From: Pseudomonas turukhanskensis
Lineage (GTDB): Bacteria; Pseudomonadota; Gammaproteobacteria; Pseudomonadales; Pseudomonadaceae
NCBI RefSeq assembly: GCF_027922365.1
Contig: NZ_BSFN01000004.1
Location: 1 to 64,000 of the forward strand
DNA: 64,000 bases
Reading direction: 5' to 3'
A model generated the notes under the pieces. It made no database searches, was not told where the DNA came from, and was given only the letters and a program-made list of their open reading frames with translations. This document shows, in pieces, positions 9,960 to 17,779 of the stretch; the stretch's first letter is position 1; the number at the start of each line of letters is the position of its first letter. The position numbers and the translations under genes were made by a program.

Positions 9960-10403
9960 ATGGCACTCGAACAAGAAAAATTCATTCTCGACATGCTCAC
10001 CGCCTGGGGCGACGGCACCGACGGCAGCCGCCCGGATATCGAGCGAATCATGGCCACCTTTGCCGAAGACGCGGTGTGGCAGCTCTGGGTGCCCGGCGGA
10101 CCGGTGATTACTGGCCGCGATGCGCTGCGCAAAGAGATTGAGCGGCAGATGAGTTACGTCACCCATAACCGCTGCACCACGCGCCATATCGTCTCGTCCG
10201 AGCGCGTGGTGATGACCGAGCGCGACGACTACTGCATCAACAACGGCGTACCGATGCCGCATTCGATGGTGGCGGTGTACGAGCTCAATGAGCAGGGCCT
10301 GATCAGCGCCTGGCGCGAGTACCTGGACACCGCCGACCTGGCCAAGAAAAAGGGCGTGGCCCTGGACAAGGTCGGCGGGCCTACCGTTGCGCAACCCACT
10401 TGA
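9960..10403 (+). CDS. SnoaL-like / NTF2-fold protein
   Basis: 147 residues with the NTF2-like pattern: an N-terminal helix, FAEDAVWQLWVPGGPVITGRDALR, and strands ending in LISAWREYLDTADL. Members include limonene-1,2-epoxide hydrolase, ketosteroid isomerase-like enzymes and polyketide cyclases; the conserved Arg and Asp residues near the end (WREYLD) resemble the epoxide-hydrolase/SnoaL group. RBS AAAGGAG lies just upstream. It is embedded between an SDR and an APH-fold kinase gene, so it probably acts on a pathway intermediate (isomerase, hydratase or hydrolase). The exact reaction cannot be assigned. Confidence 0.75.
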   Translation: MALEQEKFILDMLTAWGDGTDGSRPDIERIMATFAEDAVWQLWVPGGPVITGRDALRKEIERQMSYVTHNRCTTRHIVSSERVVMTERDDYCINNGVPMPHSMVAVYELNEQGLISAWREYLDTADLAKKKGVALDKVGGPTVAQPT

Positions 10404-10417
10404 TAGCGGAGACTGCT

Positions 10418-11782
10418 ATGAGCACCACACCTGACGTGGCCGGCGATCCGGTCGAAGCAAAACTGCGCACGTTTGTAGAAGGTCTGCTCGGCGGCCAGAT
10501 AACGGCCATGCAGCGCCTGCTGCGCTGGCGTCCCGCCTGGAACGTCGAGCTGCAGCGCGGAGGTGAAACCCTGCAGCTGCATATTCGCGGCGAGCGCGGC
10601 GGCGATGTGAGCCCGTTTCCAGAGCTGCGCCGTGAGGCCGATATTTTGACCCTGCTGGGCAAGCAAGGCGTGCCGGTGCCGCGCATCTATGGCTTCTGTG
10701 AAGACCCGCAAGCCATCGTGATGCAGCTGGTACCCGGCAGCCGCGATGTAAAAACGGCGAAAGACGATGCCGAGCGTAAATCGGTGTCGCGCCAGTGGAT
10801 CGACGCCATTGCACGGATGCATTACTTGCCGTTGCAGCCATTCCTGAATCAAGGCATCAGCCTGCCCAAAAATGCCGAGGAGATTACCCTGGCTGGCCTG
10901 GAAGCCTATTACCCGCTGTATGCCCGCAACAAAACCCGCGCGCAGCCGTTGGCGGAATTTGCCCTGGGTTGGCTGCGCCGCAACGTGCCGCAGCACCGCG
11001 CCACGCCGGGTTTTGTGCAGTACGACTCTGGTCAGTTTCTGTTTGAAAATGGCAAAGTCCACGGCCTGTACGACTTCGAATTCGCCATGATCGGCGACCC
11101 GTTGGCCGACTTGGCATCGGCGCGTATGCGCGATAACTACGAGCCGCTGGGCGACAAGTTTGCCGACCTGTATCGCTACTACCAGCAAGTCACCGGCCAG
11201 CCGGCGGACCCCGACGTGGTGCGCTACCACACGGCGTTGTTTGCCACGGTCAGCACCATGCAGTTCTCGGCGTCCATCGCAACGCCGCAGCCGGGCGATC
11301 CGCACGATATCTATACCGAATTCGACATCGCCCTGCGCCGTGTGGTGGTGCATGCCTTGGCCGAGGCCATGGGTGTGGCGCTGGAAACACCAGGCCTGGA
11401 GATCGTCAGCAACGGCCCCAACGCGCAACTGCTGACCATGTTGAACGACGCCCTGACGCAGGTGGAAGTGGCCAGCGAATTCCAGCAAACCAAACTGCGC
11501 GCCGTGAGCAAGCTGGTGGAATATCTGGGCCGTGGCGATGCCATGGAGCTGCGTCTGCGCGAGCTGGAGCTGCAGGAAGCCCAAGTGCTGCTGGACCGTA
11601 CGTTCAACCGTTGGGAAGACATCGACGAGGCGCTGGAATCCTTTGTGAAAAGCGCAGGCCCCGAATACGACAAGCCGCTACTGCGCCTGTTTATGGAGCA
11701 AATCGAACGCCGCGTGTTGGTCTATGGCAGCACCGCGATTGGCGGCTCGGCGAGCCATATCGACCTGCCGCCGGTGGAGTAA
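10418..11782 (+). CDS. APH-fold phosphotransferase family protein
   Basis: 454 residues from the ATG at 10418 (GCGGAGA upstream). N-terminal lobe: ELRREADILTLLGKQGVPVPRIYGF and VMQLVPGS as in aminoglycoside phosphotransferase/choline-kinase-like proteins. The C-lobe has FVQYDSGQFLFENGKVHGLYDFEFAMIGDPLADLA. The usual catalytic HGD-x4-N loop appears here as QYDSGQFLF, so the Asp is kept, the preceding His is replaced by Gln and the following Asn is absent; phosphoryl transfer may be altered. A C-terminal extension of about 150 helical residues follows. Such proteins often occur with SDRs and acyl-CoA enzymes in lipid and steroid catabolic clusters with unknown substrates. It is not likely to be an antibiotic-resistance gene. 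Confidence 0.75.
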   Translation: MSTTPDVAGDPVEAKLRTFVEGLLGGQITAMQRLLRWRPAWNVELQRGGETLQLHIRGERGGDVSPFPELRREADILTLLGKQGVPVPRIYGFCEDPQAIVMQLVPGSRDVKTAKDDAERKSVSRQWIDAIARMHYLPLQPFLNQGISLPKNAEEITLAGLEAYYPLYARNKTRAQPLAEFALGWLRRNVPQHRATPGFVQYDSGQFLFENGKVHGLYDFEFAMIGDPLADLASARMRDNYEPLGDKFADLYRYYQQVTGQPADPDVVRYHTALFATVSTMQFSASIATPQPGDPHDIYTEFDIALRRVVVHALAEAMGVALETPGLEIVSNGPNAQLLTMLNDALTQVEVASEFQQTKLRAVSKLVEYLGRGDAMELRLRELELQEAQVLLDRTFNRWEDIDEALESFVKSAGPEYDKPLLRLFMEQIERRVLVYGSTAIGGSASHIDLPPVE

Positions 11783-11793
11783 GGGGAATGCCC

Positions 11794-12603
11794 ATGTCTG
11801 ATTTCAAACACCGTTATGGCCCGTGGGCCGTGATTGCCGGCGCCTCCCATGGCGTGGGTGCGGCCTTTGCCCATCTGCTGGCCGCCCGTGGCTTGAATTG
11901 CGTGCTGGTGGCCCGGCGCGCGGAGGCCTTGGCCGCCTTGAAAAGCGAGCTGGAGGTGCAGTACGCCGTCGAGGTGCTGCTGGTGACTCAAGACCTGTCC
12001 CACAGCGATGCCACCGAGCGCCTGATCGCGGCGGTGGGCGATCGTGAAGTGGGGCTGTTTATCTACAACGCCGGTGGCGACCCGTTTATCACCCGGTTCC
12101 TCGACACTTCGGTCGAGGATTGGGGCAGCTTGTTGAGCCTTAACTCGTTGACCGTTATGAACTGCAGCCATGTCTTTGGCGCGCCGATGGTGGCGCGGGG
12201 GCGCGGCGGTTTGCTGTTGGTGGGGTCGCAGGCGGCGCTTGGCGGCATTCGCAAACTGGCGATGTACACCGCCACCAAAGGCTTTGCGCTGAACCTTGGC
12301 GAGTCGCTGTGGGCGGAGTGGAAAGACAAGGGCGTGAATGTGCTTAACCTGCTCATCGGCACGGTTGACACACCGACCATGCGCGACGCCATGGTGAAGC
12401 TGAATATCCCCAACGCCTTAACCATGTCCCTGCCCAAAGCCGAAGACCTTGCGCAGTTGGCGCTGGATGAACTGGGCAACGGCCCCACCTTGATTCACCC
12501 CGAAGACACCCTGAGCAATCGCGCCAGTTCACCGGGCCAGGCACGGCGCCTGCACGTGCTGAACAAAAGTGCGAAAGCCGCCGTGTTTATCGGCAACGAC
12601 TGA
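11794..12603 (+). CDS. SDR-family oxidoreductase
   Basis: 269 residues from the second of two close ATGs (11788 and 11794); the second is preferred because AAGGGGA is 6 bases upstream of it but touches the first. The cofactor motif is AGASHGVGAAFA and the catalytic pair is in MYTATKGFALNL. An NADP preference is suggested by LVARRAEAL after strand 2, which is the pattern of the DltE/YqjQ-like SDR group. It starts 12 bases after the APH-fold gene and ends 10 bases before the MFS gene, so it is within the same operon. Confidence 0.85.
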   Translation: MSDFKHRYGPWAVIAGASHGVGAAFAHLLAARGLNCVLVARRAEALAALKSELEVQYAVEVLLVTQDLSHSDATERLIAAVGDREVGLFIYNAGGDPFITRFLDTSVEDWGSLLSLNSLTVMNCSHVFGAPMVARGRGGLLLVGSQAALGGIRKLAMYTATKGFALNLGESLWAEWKDKGVNVLNLLIGTVDTPTMRDAMVKLNIPNALTMSLPKAEDLAQLALDELGNGPTLIHPEDTLSNRASSPGQARRLHVLNKSAKAAVFIGND

Positions 12604-12613
12604 GGGAGTGGCG

Positions 12614-13858
12614 ATGAAAGGCTTCAATAACACCGAGTTCAAACGCGGCTGGCGGGTGCTGATATTGGCGCTGGTTGGTGTGGCCACCAGCTCCAGTTCG
12701 TTGCTGCTGTACAGCTTCAGCTCCCTGGTCATTCCCCTGGAGCAGGCCATGGGTTGGGGCAGGGCGGAGCTGCAAGCGGCGATCACCGCGCTGTCGCTGG
12801 GCACCATAGTCGCCTCGCAATTGGCCGGCTGGCTGAACCTGCGCTATGGCTTGCGGCGCGTGACGCTGCTCTCGCTCCTGGCGTTGAGCCTGAGCGTATT
12901 TGGGTTGACGTCCATGGGCGGCTCGATCTGGACGCTGTACTTGGGGTTTTTTCTTGTACCGTTGGCTGGGTTGGGCACGCTGCAAGTGACGTGGTCGCAC
13001 TTGGTCAACCTGTGGTTTGAAGAAAACCGTGGGCTGGCGCTGGCGATTATTCTCAGCGGCTCGGGGTTGGCAGCGATTGGGCTGCCGCTGATCACTGCGT
13101 GGGCCATCAGCCGCTGGAATTGGCAGGCCGGGTTTCTTGCCCTGGGTGTGTTGCCGGTGCTGCTGGCCTTGCCGTTGGCGCTGCGTTGGCTGATGCCGAC
13201 CGCCCCTTCCAACACGGTGCGGCAGCCCATTGTCAGCAGCGAGAAAGCGGGCGGTTTGTTGCTGAGTGAAGCGCTGCGGTCGTGGCGGTTCTGGGTGTGC
13301 AACGTGTCGATGACGCTGGTGGTGGCCTGCGTGGTTGGGCTGGTGACCAATATCGTGCCGCTGCTGCAAGACCGAGGCTTGAGCGCGCTGCAGGCGGCGC
13401 AAATCTTCAGCAGCTTTGGGGTGTCGCTGATACTCGGCCGGTTGGTGGTGGGGTATTTGATTGATCGGCTATGGGCGCCGGGCGTGGCCTCGCTGGCCCT
13501 GCTGATGCCCGCGTTTGCCTGCGTGATTTTCGCCTACGGCGACTCGACCATCGCCATGTACACCCTCGCCACTTTGCTGGTGGGCGTGGGGGCGGGTGCG
13601 GAGTTTGATATCGCCGCGTTTCTCATCGCCCGCTACTTCGGCATGCGCGATTACGGGCGGTTGTTTGGCGCGCATCTGGGGTTGATTACGACGGGCGCCG
13701 CGACGTCACCGCTGCTGTTTGCGGCGATGTTCAAATTGACCGGCGGATATTCGGCGATGCTGCTGTTTAGCTTCGTATGTTTTGTGGCGGGGCCGTTGTT
13801 GTTGCTGACGTTGGGTGGGTATCCCAGGTATCAGGCGGAGCCGGTGGCGGCAACTTGA
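12614..13858 (+). CDS. Major facilitator superfamily transporter (paralogue A)
   Basis: 414 residues from the ATG at 12614 (GAGGGAG upstream) with about 12 hydrophobic segments, an MFS carrier of the inner membrane. It shares signatures with two other carriers in this window (49926 and 58810): an N-terminal EFKRGWR, a WxQLVNLWFExNRGLALA-type loop after TM4 and GAEFDIAAFLIARYFGMRDY in the second half. That group resembles oxalate/formate- and monocarboxylate-type antiporters. As the last gene of the cassette 1 operon it probably moves the substrate or an acidic intermediate. Confidence 0.88.
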   Translation: MKGFNNTEFKRGWRVLILALVGVATSSSSLLLYSFSSLVIPLEQAMGWGRAELQAAITALSLGTIVASQLAGWLNLRYGLRRVTLLSLLALSLSVFGLTSMGGSIWTLYLGFFLVPLAGLGTLQVTWSHLVNLWFEENRGLALAIILSGSGLAAIGLPLITAWAISRWNWQAGFLALGVLPVLLALPLALRWLMPTAPSNTVRQPIVSSEKAGGLLLSEALRSWRFWVCNVSMTLVVACVVGLVTNIVPLLQDRGLSALQAAQIFSSFGVSLILGRLVVGYLIDRLWAPGVASLALLMPAFACVIFAYGDSTIAMYTLATLLVGVGAGAEFDIAAFLIARYFGMRDYGRLFGAHLGLITTGAATSPLLFAAMFKLTGGYSAMLLFSFVCFVAGPLLLLTLGGYPRYQAEPVAAT

Positions 13859-13868
13859 AGGCTCGTAC

Positions 13869-13916
13869 ATTGGTGCGCACGGCACACCCTACGTAGAGTG
13901 TGCCGTGCGCACCAAT
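13869..13916. repeat. Large perfect-like palindrome between convergent genes
   Basis: A 48-bp near-perfect inverted repeat beginning ATTGGTGCGCACGGCAC, centred on ACGT at 13891-13894 with a single mismatch. It belongs to the same family as repeats at 77, 15928 and 49018. It lies between the convergent MFS and AraC genes and would act as a strong bidirectional RNA hairpin. Confidence 0.8.
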
Positions 13917-13930
13917 ACGCGGTCTTGAAT

Positions 13931-14836
13931 TCACCCCTGACGCTGCCTACGAAACTCTTCCGGCGTAACCCCCAATTCTTTCCTGAACGCCGCGCCAAAC
14001 GCGGCCGCATTGTTAAACCCGGCCTGATACGCCACCTGCTTCACCAGCAACCTTGGGTTGGCCAACAACGCCATGGCTTTTTCCAACCGCAACTGCGCGG
14101 CGTAGTGGCGCAAGGTCATGCCGGTGGTGTTTTTAAAGCGCGTGGACAGGGTGCGCACGGGCAGCTCGCAGGCCTGGGCCAGGCGGCGCAGGGAGCGGTT
14201 TTCGTCTTCGCCTTCGTTGAGCATTTCGCGCAGCAGGTTGAGTTGCCGCGGGCTGAGTTTGCGCTGGTGGTCGCTACGGGTTTCGGCGCTACGTGCGCCG
14301 TCGATAAATTCTCGGCGCAGGTCCAGGGCAATGCTGGTGAGTAGGCATTCGGTTTGTAGTTCGCTGGCAAAGCCTGGGCTGGACACTTCGTCGGCCAGGC
14401 GTTGCAAGGATGCGTGCAGGTAGCCGCTTTGCAGGTTGAGCATGGCTTCGCTGACGCTGTCTTGCCAGTTCCAACGGTAGCTGCCGAGTACGCCTAGGGA
14501 GGCGGGGTCGAACACGCAGACCAGCGCCTTTTGCTCGCAGGCATCGTGGCGCAGGTGGAACTCGGTGCCGTGGGGAATAAATAGCAGTTTGCCGAGCGGC
14601 TGAAACTGCCGGCCGCCGCCATTGGAAAAGGTGCCGCAGTTGGGCTTGATCTGGCTGCTGGCTGGCAGCATTAAACGCAGCAGGCAGTTGTCGCCCGTGT
14701 CGATCAAGGCCGTGCCGGCGTTGGACCATTGCGCCCGTTCCACACGGATATCAAAGCCTTGTTTGGCCAGGCACGCCTCGGTGAGAAAGCGCCCGGTGTC
14801 TTCGCAGTCGTACTCGCTGTACTGGATGGCGTTCAT
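13931..14836 (-). CDS. AraC/XylS-family transcriptional regulator
   Basis: 301 residues. The N-terminal 180 resemble the AraC-like ligand-binding domain of XylS-type activators. The C-terminal pair of helix-turn-helix motifs is clear: SLRRLAQACELPVRTLSTRF and VKQVAYQAGFNNAAAFGAAF, followed by the conserved GVTPEEFRRQ tail. It is divergent from the quinone-oxidoreductase-type gene at 14995, with a TGGACA-N13-TGTTCA dyad between them. It is the best local candidate for the shared operator described at 14921, 24223, 29261 and 60367, and also for the direct repeats at 5835; both links are inference. Confidence 0.88.
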   Translation of the reverse strand: MNAIQYSEYDCEDTGRFLTEACLAKQGFDIRVERAQWSNAGTALIDTGDNCLLRLMLPASSQIKPNCGTFSNGGGRQFQPLGKLLFIPHGTEFHLRHDACEQKALVCVFDPASLGVLGSYRWNWQDSVSEAMLNLQSGYLHASLQRLADEVSSPGFASELQTECLLTSIALDLRREFIDGARSAETRSDHQRKLSPRQLNLLREMLNEGEDENRSLRRLAQACELPVRTLSTRFKNTTGMTLRHYAAQLRLEKAMALLANPRLLVKQVAYQAGFNNAAAFGAAFRKELGVTPEEFRRQRQG

Positions 14837-14920
14837 GTCTAACCTTCAGCAATTTTTATTGTTGGCGCTGAAATCGGATAGCTCTTTGTACTCCATAACG
14901 GCAGTAAAAAGCCAAATATA

Positions 14921-14945
14921 TGGACAAATACAGTTAAAGTGTTCA
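14921..14945. promoter_or_regulatory. Dyad operator TGGACA-N13-TGTTCA before the MDR gene
   Basis: Half-sites at 14921-14926 and 14940-14945, followed by a TATATT -10-like hexamer at 14948-14953, in the AraC/MDR divergent region. The same TGNACA-N13-TGTNCA geometry occurs at 24223, 29261 and 60367. Confidence 0.5.
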
Positions 14946-14994
14946 AGTATATTTTTATGCGCAAGCCTACAACAAAACAATAGAGGAGACTGCC

Positions 14995-15924
14995 ATGCGT
15001 GCCGCCATCATTTCCGAACGCAACGCCCCACCGGTCATCGTCGAAGACTTCCGTGAGCCGCAGCCGCAAGAAGGCGCGGTACTGATTGACGTCGATACCG
15101 CCGGCCTCGGTGGCTGGGACGTGCTTGGCGCTTACCGCCTGGGCGTGGAATACCCCTGTGTGATCCGTGGCGAAGGCGTTGGCCGCGCGCCGGATGGCCG
15201 TCGGGTGTATTTCGGCGAGCGTTCGGTGTTGCCCTTCGGCGCCTTTGCCGAGCGCACCCTGGTGCCGCAGGCCGAGGTGTGGAACGTGCCGGATGATGTC
15301 GACGACAAGACCGCCATCAGCATGGGCATCGCTGCCACCGGCGCCATCGTGCCGCTGGAAAAAGCCGAGATCCAGAAGGGTGAAAAGGTGCTGGTACTCG
15401 GCGCCACCGGCACCCTGGGCCAGATCGCCCTGCAGCTGGCGCGTGGTATGGGCGCTGGCAAGGTGGTCGGCGCTGCTCGATCCGCTGAAGCGTTGGGCCG
15501 TTTGAAGTCCCGAGGTATCGCCGACGACGTGGTGACCCTGGGTGGCAGCGATGATGTAGCCGCGCTGAAGGACGCCGCTGACGGCGGTTTCGATGTGGTG
15601 CTCGATCTGGTCTGCGGCCAACCGATGCTCACCTCGCTAAAAGCCACCAACTGGGGCGCGCGGATTATGACGATCGGCACTGGGGCGGGGCGTCAGCTCA
15701 ACCTGGATATTGCTGACCTGTTGTTCCGCAGCCTGTCGTGCATCGGCACCGGCCAGCGTCCGCCAGCGGACCGCGAACAGATCTGGCTGCGCCTGCTGAA
15801 GATCGCCAAAGAGCAGCAGATTCAGGTGGACTACCTGGACTTCACCCTAGACCAGGCCGCCGAAGCCTGGGCGGCGCAGGTGAGTGGGCCGCATGCCAAG
15901 ATCACCGCGTCCATCCGCCGTTAA
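14995..15924 (+). CDS. Zinc-independent MDR / quinone-oxidoreductase-like alcohol dehydrogenase
   Basis: 309 residues with the medium-chain dehydrogenase layout: a GroES-like N-terminal half and a Rossmann half with GATGTLGQIALQLARGMGA near residue 138. The Cys/His zinc ligands of true alcohol dehydrogenases are not evident, so an NADPH-dependent enoyl or quinone reductase type is likely. RBS AGAGGAG is a few bases upstream. It is monocistronic: divergent from AraC, and followed by repeats and a LysR gene. Reduction of a conjugated C=C or carbonyl in the pathway is plausible. Confidence 0.85.
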   Translation: MRAAIISERNAPPVIVEDFREPQPQEGAVLIDVDTAGLGGWDVLGAYRLGVEYPCVIRGEGVGRAPDGRRVYFGERSVLPFGAFAERTLVPQAEVWNVPDDVDDKTAISMGIAATGAIVPLEKAEIQKGEKVLVLGATGTLGQIALQLARGMGAGKVVGAARSAEALGRLKSRGIADDVVTLGGSDDVAALKDAADGGFDVVLDLVCGQPMLTSLKATNWGARIMTIGTGAGRQLNLDIADLLFRSLSCIGTGQRPPADREQIWLRLLKIAKEQQIQVDYLDFTLDQAAEAWAAQVSGPHAKITASIRR

Positions 15925-15927
15925 ACC

Positions 15928-15982
15928 GTAGGGTGTGCCGTGCGCACCGTTCGCCATTGCCACGGCGCGCGTAGCGCGCCGT
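15928..15982. repeat. Intergenic repeat: one arm of the GTAGGGTGTGC family plus a 9-bp hairpin
   Basis: A GTAGGGTGTGCCGTGCGCAC arm starts at 15928, and ACGGCGCGC (15962-15970) pairs with GCGCGCCGT (15974-15982) around a GTA loop. It separates the MDR and LysR genes and may act as a transcription block after the MDR gene. Confidence 0.65.
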
Positions 15983-16001
15983 ACGACGATCAAGAGCCTC
16001 A

Positions 16002-16913
16002 ATGACCAAAGGCAAAGACATCTCCATGCGCCAGCTACGCTATTTCGTGGCTGCCGCCGACGCCGGCCAATTCTCCCAAGCGGCACTCAAGGTGCACGTG
16101 TCGCAATCGGCGATCACCGCTGCCGTGCTGCACTTGGAAGAAAGCATGGGCGTCAGCCTGTTCGATCGCTTACCGTATGGCGTGACGCTCACGGCCGAGG
16201 GCAACCGGTTTGCTCAGCATGCCCGTCATATTCTCGACAGCCTGCAAGACGCTCTCAGCGAGCCGCTGTTCCTTAGCCATGCCATGCAGGGCACAGTGCG
16301 AGTAGGCGCCTCATACACCGTGCTGGGCTATTTTTTGCCGGCGTTGTTGGCGCGCTTCAAACGCAGTTACCCGCAGGTTGAAATCGATCTGATCGACATG
16401 GACCGTCCGAGCATCGAAACGGCGGTGAGCAATGGCGACCTCGATCTGGGCCTGACGATTGTCTCCAACACACCGGATCTGCACGGTTTTGCTCACCACG
16501 TACTAATTCGCTCGCGCCGCCAGCTGTGGCTGGCCAGCCAACACCCGTTAATGCAAGCCGCGTCCATCAACCTGGAGGACGTTGCCGAGCACGCCTATAT
16601 CCTCGCCACGGTGGACGAGGGCGATGCATCTACGCTGCGCTATTGGGAGTCGCGCGGCCTGGCGCCGCAGGTGGCGTTTCGCACGTCGTCGATGGAGGCG
16701 TTACGCGGGTTGGTGGCCCATGGATTTGGCGTGACGATTCTGTCGGACATGCTCTACCGCGCCTGGTCGCTAGAAGGCAAAAAGATCGAAATCCGCCCGC
16801 TGGTGGACGTGATTCCGCCGATGGAATTGGGCTTGGTGTGGCTGCCGGAAAACCAGCTATCGGAACCTGCCCAAGCGTTCCGCCAGTTTCTGATTATGGC
16901 CTGCGCGTCTTAG
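16002..16913 (+). CDS. LysR-family transcriptional regulator
   Basis: 303 residues from the ATG at 16002; an ATG at 16026 (MRQLRYFVAAADAG) gives the more usual LysR N-terminus and could be the true start. Helix-turn-helix: FSQAALKVHVSQSAITAAVLHLEESMGVSLFDR. The C-terminal co-inducer domain follows with VRVGASYTVLGYFLPALLARF. It resembles the CynR/GbpR-like group. Its 3' end overlaps the convergent TetR gene by 4 bases. The usual divergent target is missing (a repeat and the MDR 3' end lie upstream), so its target may be elsewhere in the island. Confidence 0.88.
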   Translation: MTKGKDISMRQLRYFVAAADAGQFSQAALKVHVSQSAITAAVLHLEESMGVSLFDRLPYGVTLTAEGNRFAQHARHILDSLQDALSEPLFLSHAMQGTVRVGASYTVLGYFLPALLARFKRSYPQVEIDLIDMDRPSIETAVSNGDLDLGLTIVSNTPDLHGFAHHVLIRSRRQLWLASQHPLMQAASINLEDVAEHAYILATVDEGDASTLRYWESRGLAPQVAFRTSSMEALRGLVAHGFGVTILSDMLYRAWSLEGKKIEIRPLVDVIPPMELGLVWLPENQLSEPAQAFRQFLIMACAS

Positions 16914-17533
16914 TGCGCTGCGGTGTTCTCGGGTGGCCAGGTGCCGTTGTTCATCAGCGCGTCAAACGACTCGGTCATTTGCTTGGCGGTGGCCGGGTAG
17001 TCGTGGCGCACCCACCACAGCCACAGGCCGATTAACGCGCCAACAAAGCAGCGCACGGCCACTTCACCGCGCATTTCTGCCACCTGGTACAGGCCGTGTT
17101 TGCGGTAGTGCTCGCGTACTTGAATGATCAGGATATTTTCCAGGTGGGCGAGGATCACACTTTGCCCTGGACCACTGAAAAACGAGGTGGTCAGCGCCGC
17201 GTGGCGCTCGGTGGCGCTGAACAACCAAGCCGACACGTCGAGCACCACGCGCCGGTCGCCACTCACTTCGGTGACCTTGGTGCTCGGCACGCCAATGGCC
17301 TGGTAGCCGGCAATGATGAGGTCTTCTTTAGTGCGAAAGTGGGCGTAGAACGTGGAGCGCGACACCCCGGTGCGGTTAAGGATTTCCTGCACGGTGATGT
17401 CGGCGTAATCCTTCTCCAGCGCCAGGCTGTACATGCTGTCTAACAACAGGTCGCGGGTGCGTTGGGTGCGCACGGCGTGGCGTTCCTGGGCCAGCGGTTT
17501 GTTGACCATTTGTACGGGAGCGGCGTGAGACAT
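16910..17533 (-). CDS. TetR-family transcriptional regulator
   Basis: 207 residues from the ATG at 17533 (AGAGG upstream on the minus strand); a start about 29 codons further up has no clear RBS. DNA-binding region: LALEKDYADITVQEILNRTGVSRSTFYAHFRTKEDLI. It is divergent from the GMC oxidoreductase/ALDH operon, across an intergenic region containing several dyads, so it most likely represses that operon and itself. It shares only 4 bases with the end of the convergent LysR gene. Confidence 0.87.
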   Translation of the reverse strand: MSHAAPVQMVNKPLAQERHAVRTQRTRDLLLDSMYSLALEKDYADITVQEILNRTGVSRSTFYAHFRTKEDLIIAGYQAIGVPSTKVTEVSGDRRVVLDVSAWLFSATERHAALTTSFFSGPGQSVILAHLENILIIQVREHYRKHGLYQVAEMRGEVAVRCFVGALIGLWLWWVRHDYPATAKQMTESFDALMNNGTWPPENTAAH

Positions 17534-17606
17534 CCTGTACCTCTGCAAAGCTATTTTTATTGGAGTCGTAGCGCCGTGCGGCAAGGTGCGCGCGCGGCGG
17601 TGATGG

Positions 17607-17715
17607 TTGAACAGTGACATACGCCATCGCGTTCAAGCAAGGTTAGTTGTAGGACAGTTTTGGCATAACTGTTAACTTCAAAGCGCAAAATCGAACACAT
17701 TCGGGGTTCTGTTCG
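17607..17715. promoter_or_regulatory. Divergent promoter region with three candidate operators
   Basis: In the TetR/GMC divergent region there are three dyads: TTGAAC (17607-17612) with GTTCAA (17631-17636), ACAGTT (17654-17659) with AACTGT (17667-17672) around 7 bases, and CGAACA (17692-17697) with TGTTCG (17710-17715) around 12 bases. The 13-mer arms ACAGTT-N7-AACTGT have TetR-operator-like size. Which of these is bound by the adjacent TetR cannot be decided from sequence. Confidence 0.4.
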
Positions 17716-17779
17716 TTGTGGCCTTTGCCATTGGCTCGTACCGTTCTGCAGTCCATTAGAGGCCTGGGGAACAATAAGA

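Noticed and set aside
17692..17715. Fifth member of the shared TGNACA-N13-TGTNCA motif
   Set aside because: Spacing is 12 rather than 13 bases and outer pair is C/G; kept as a separate local dyad.
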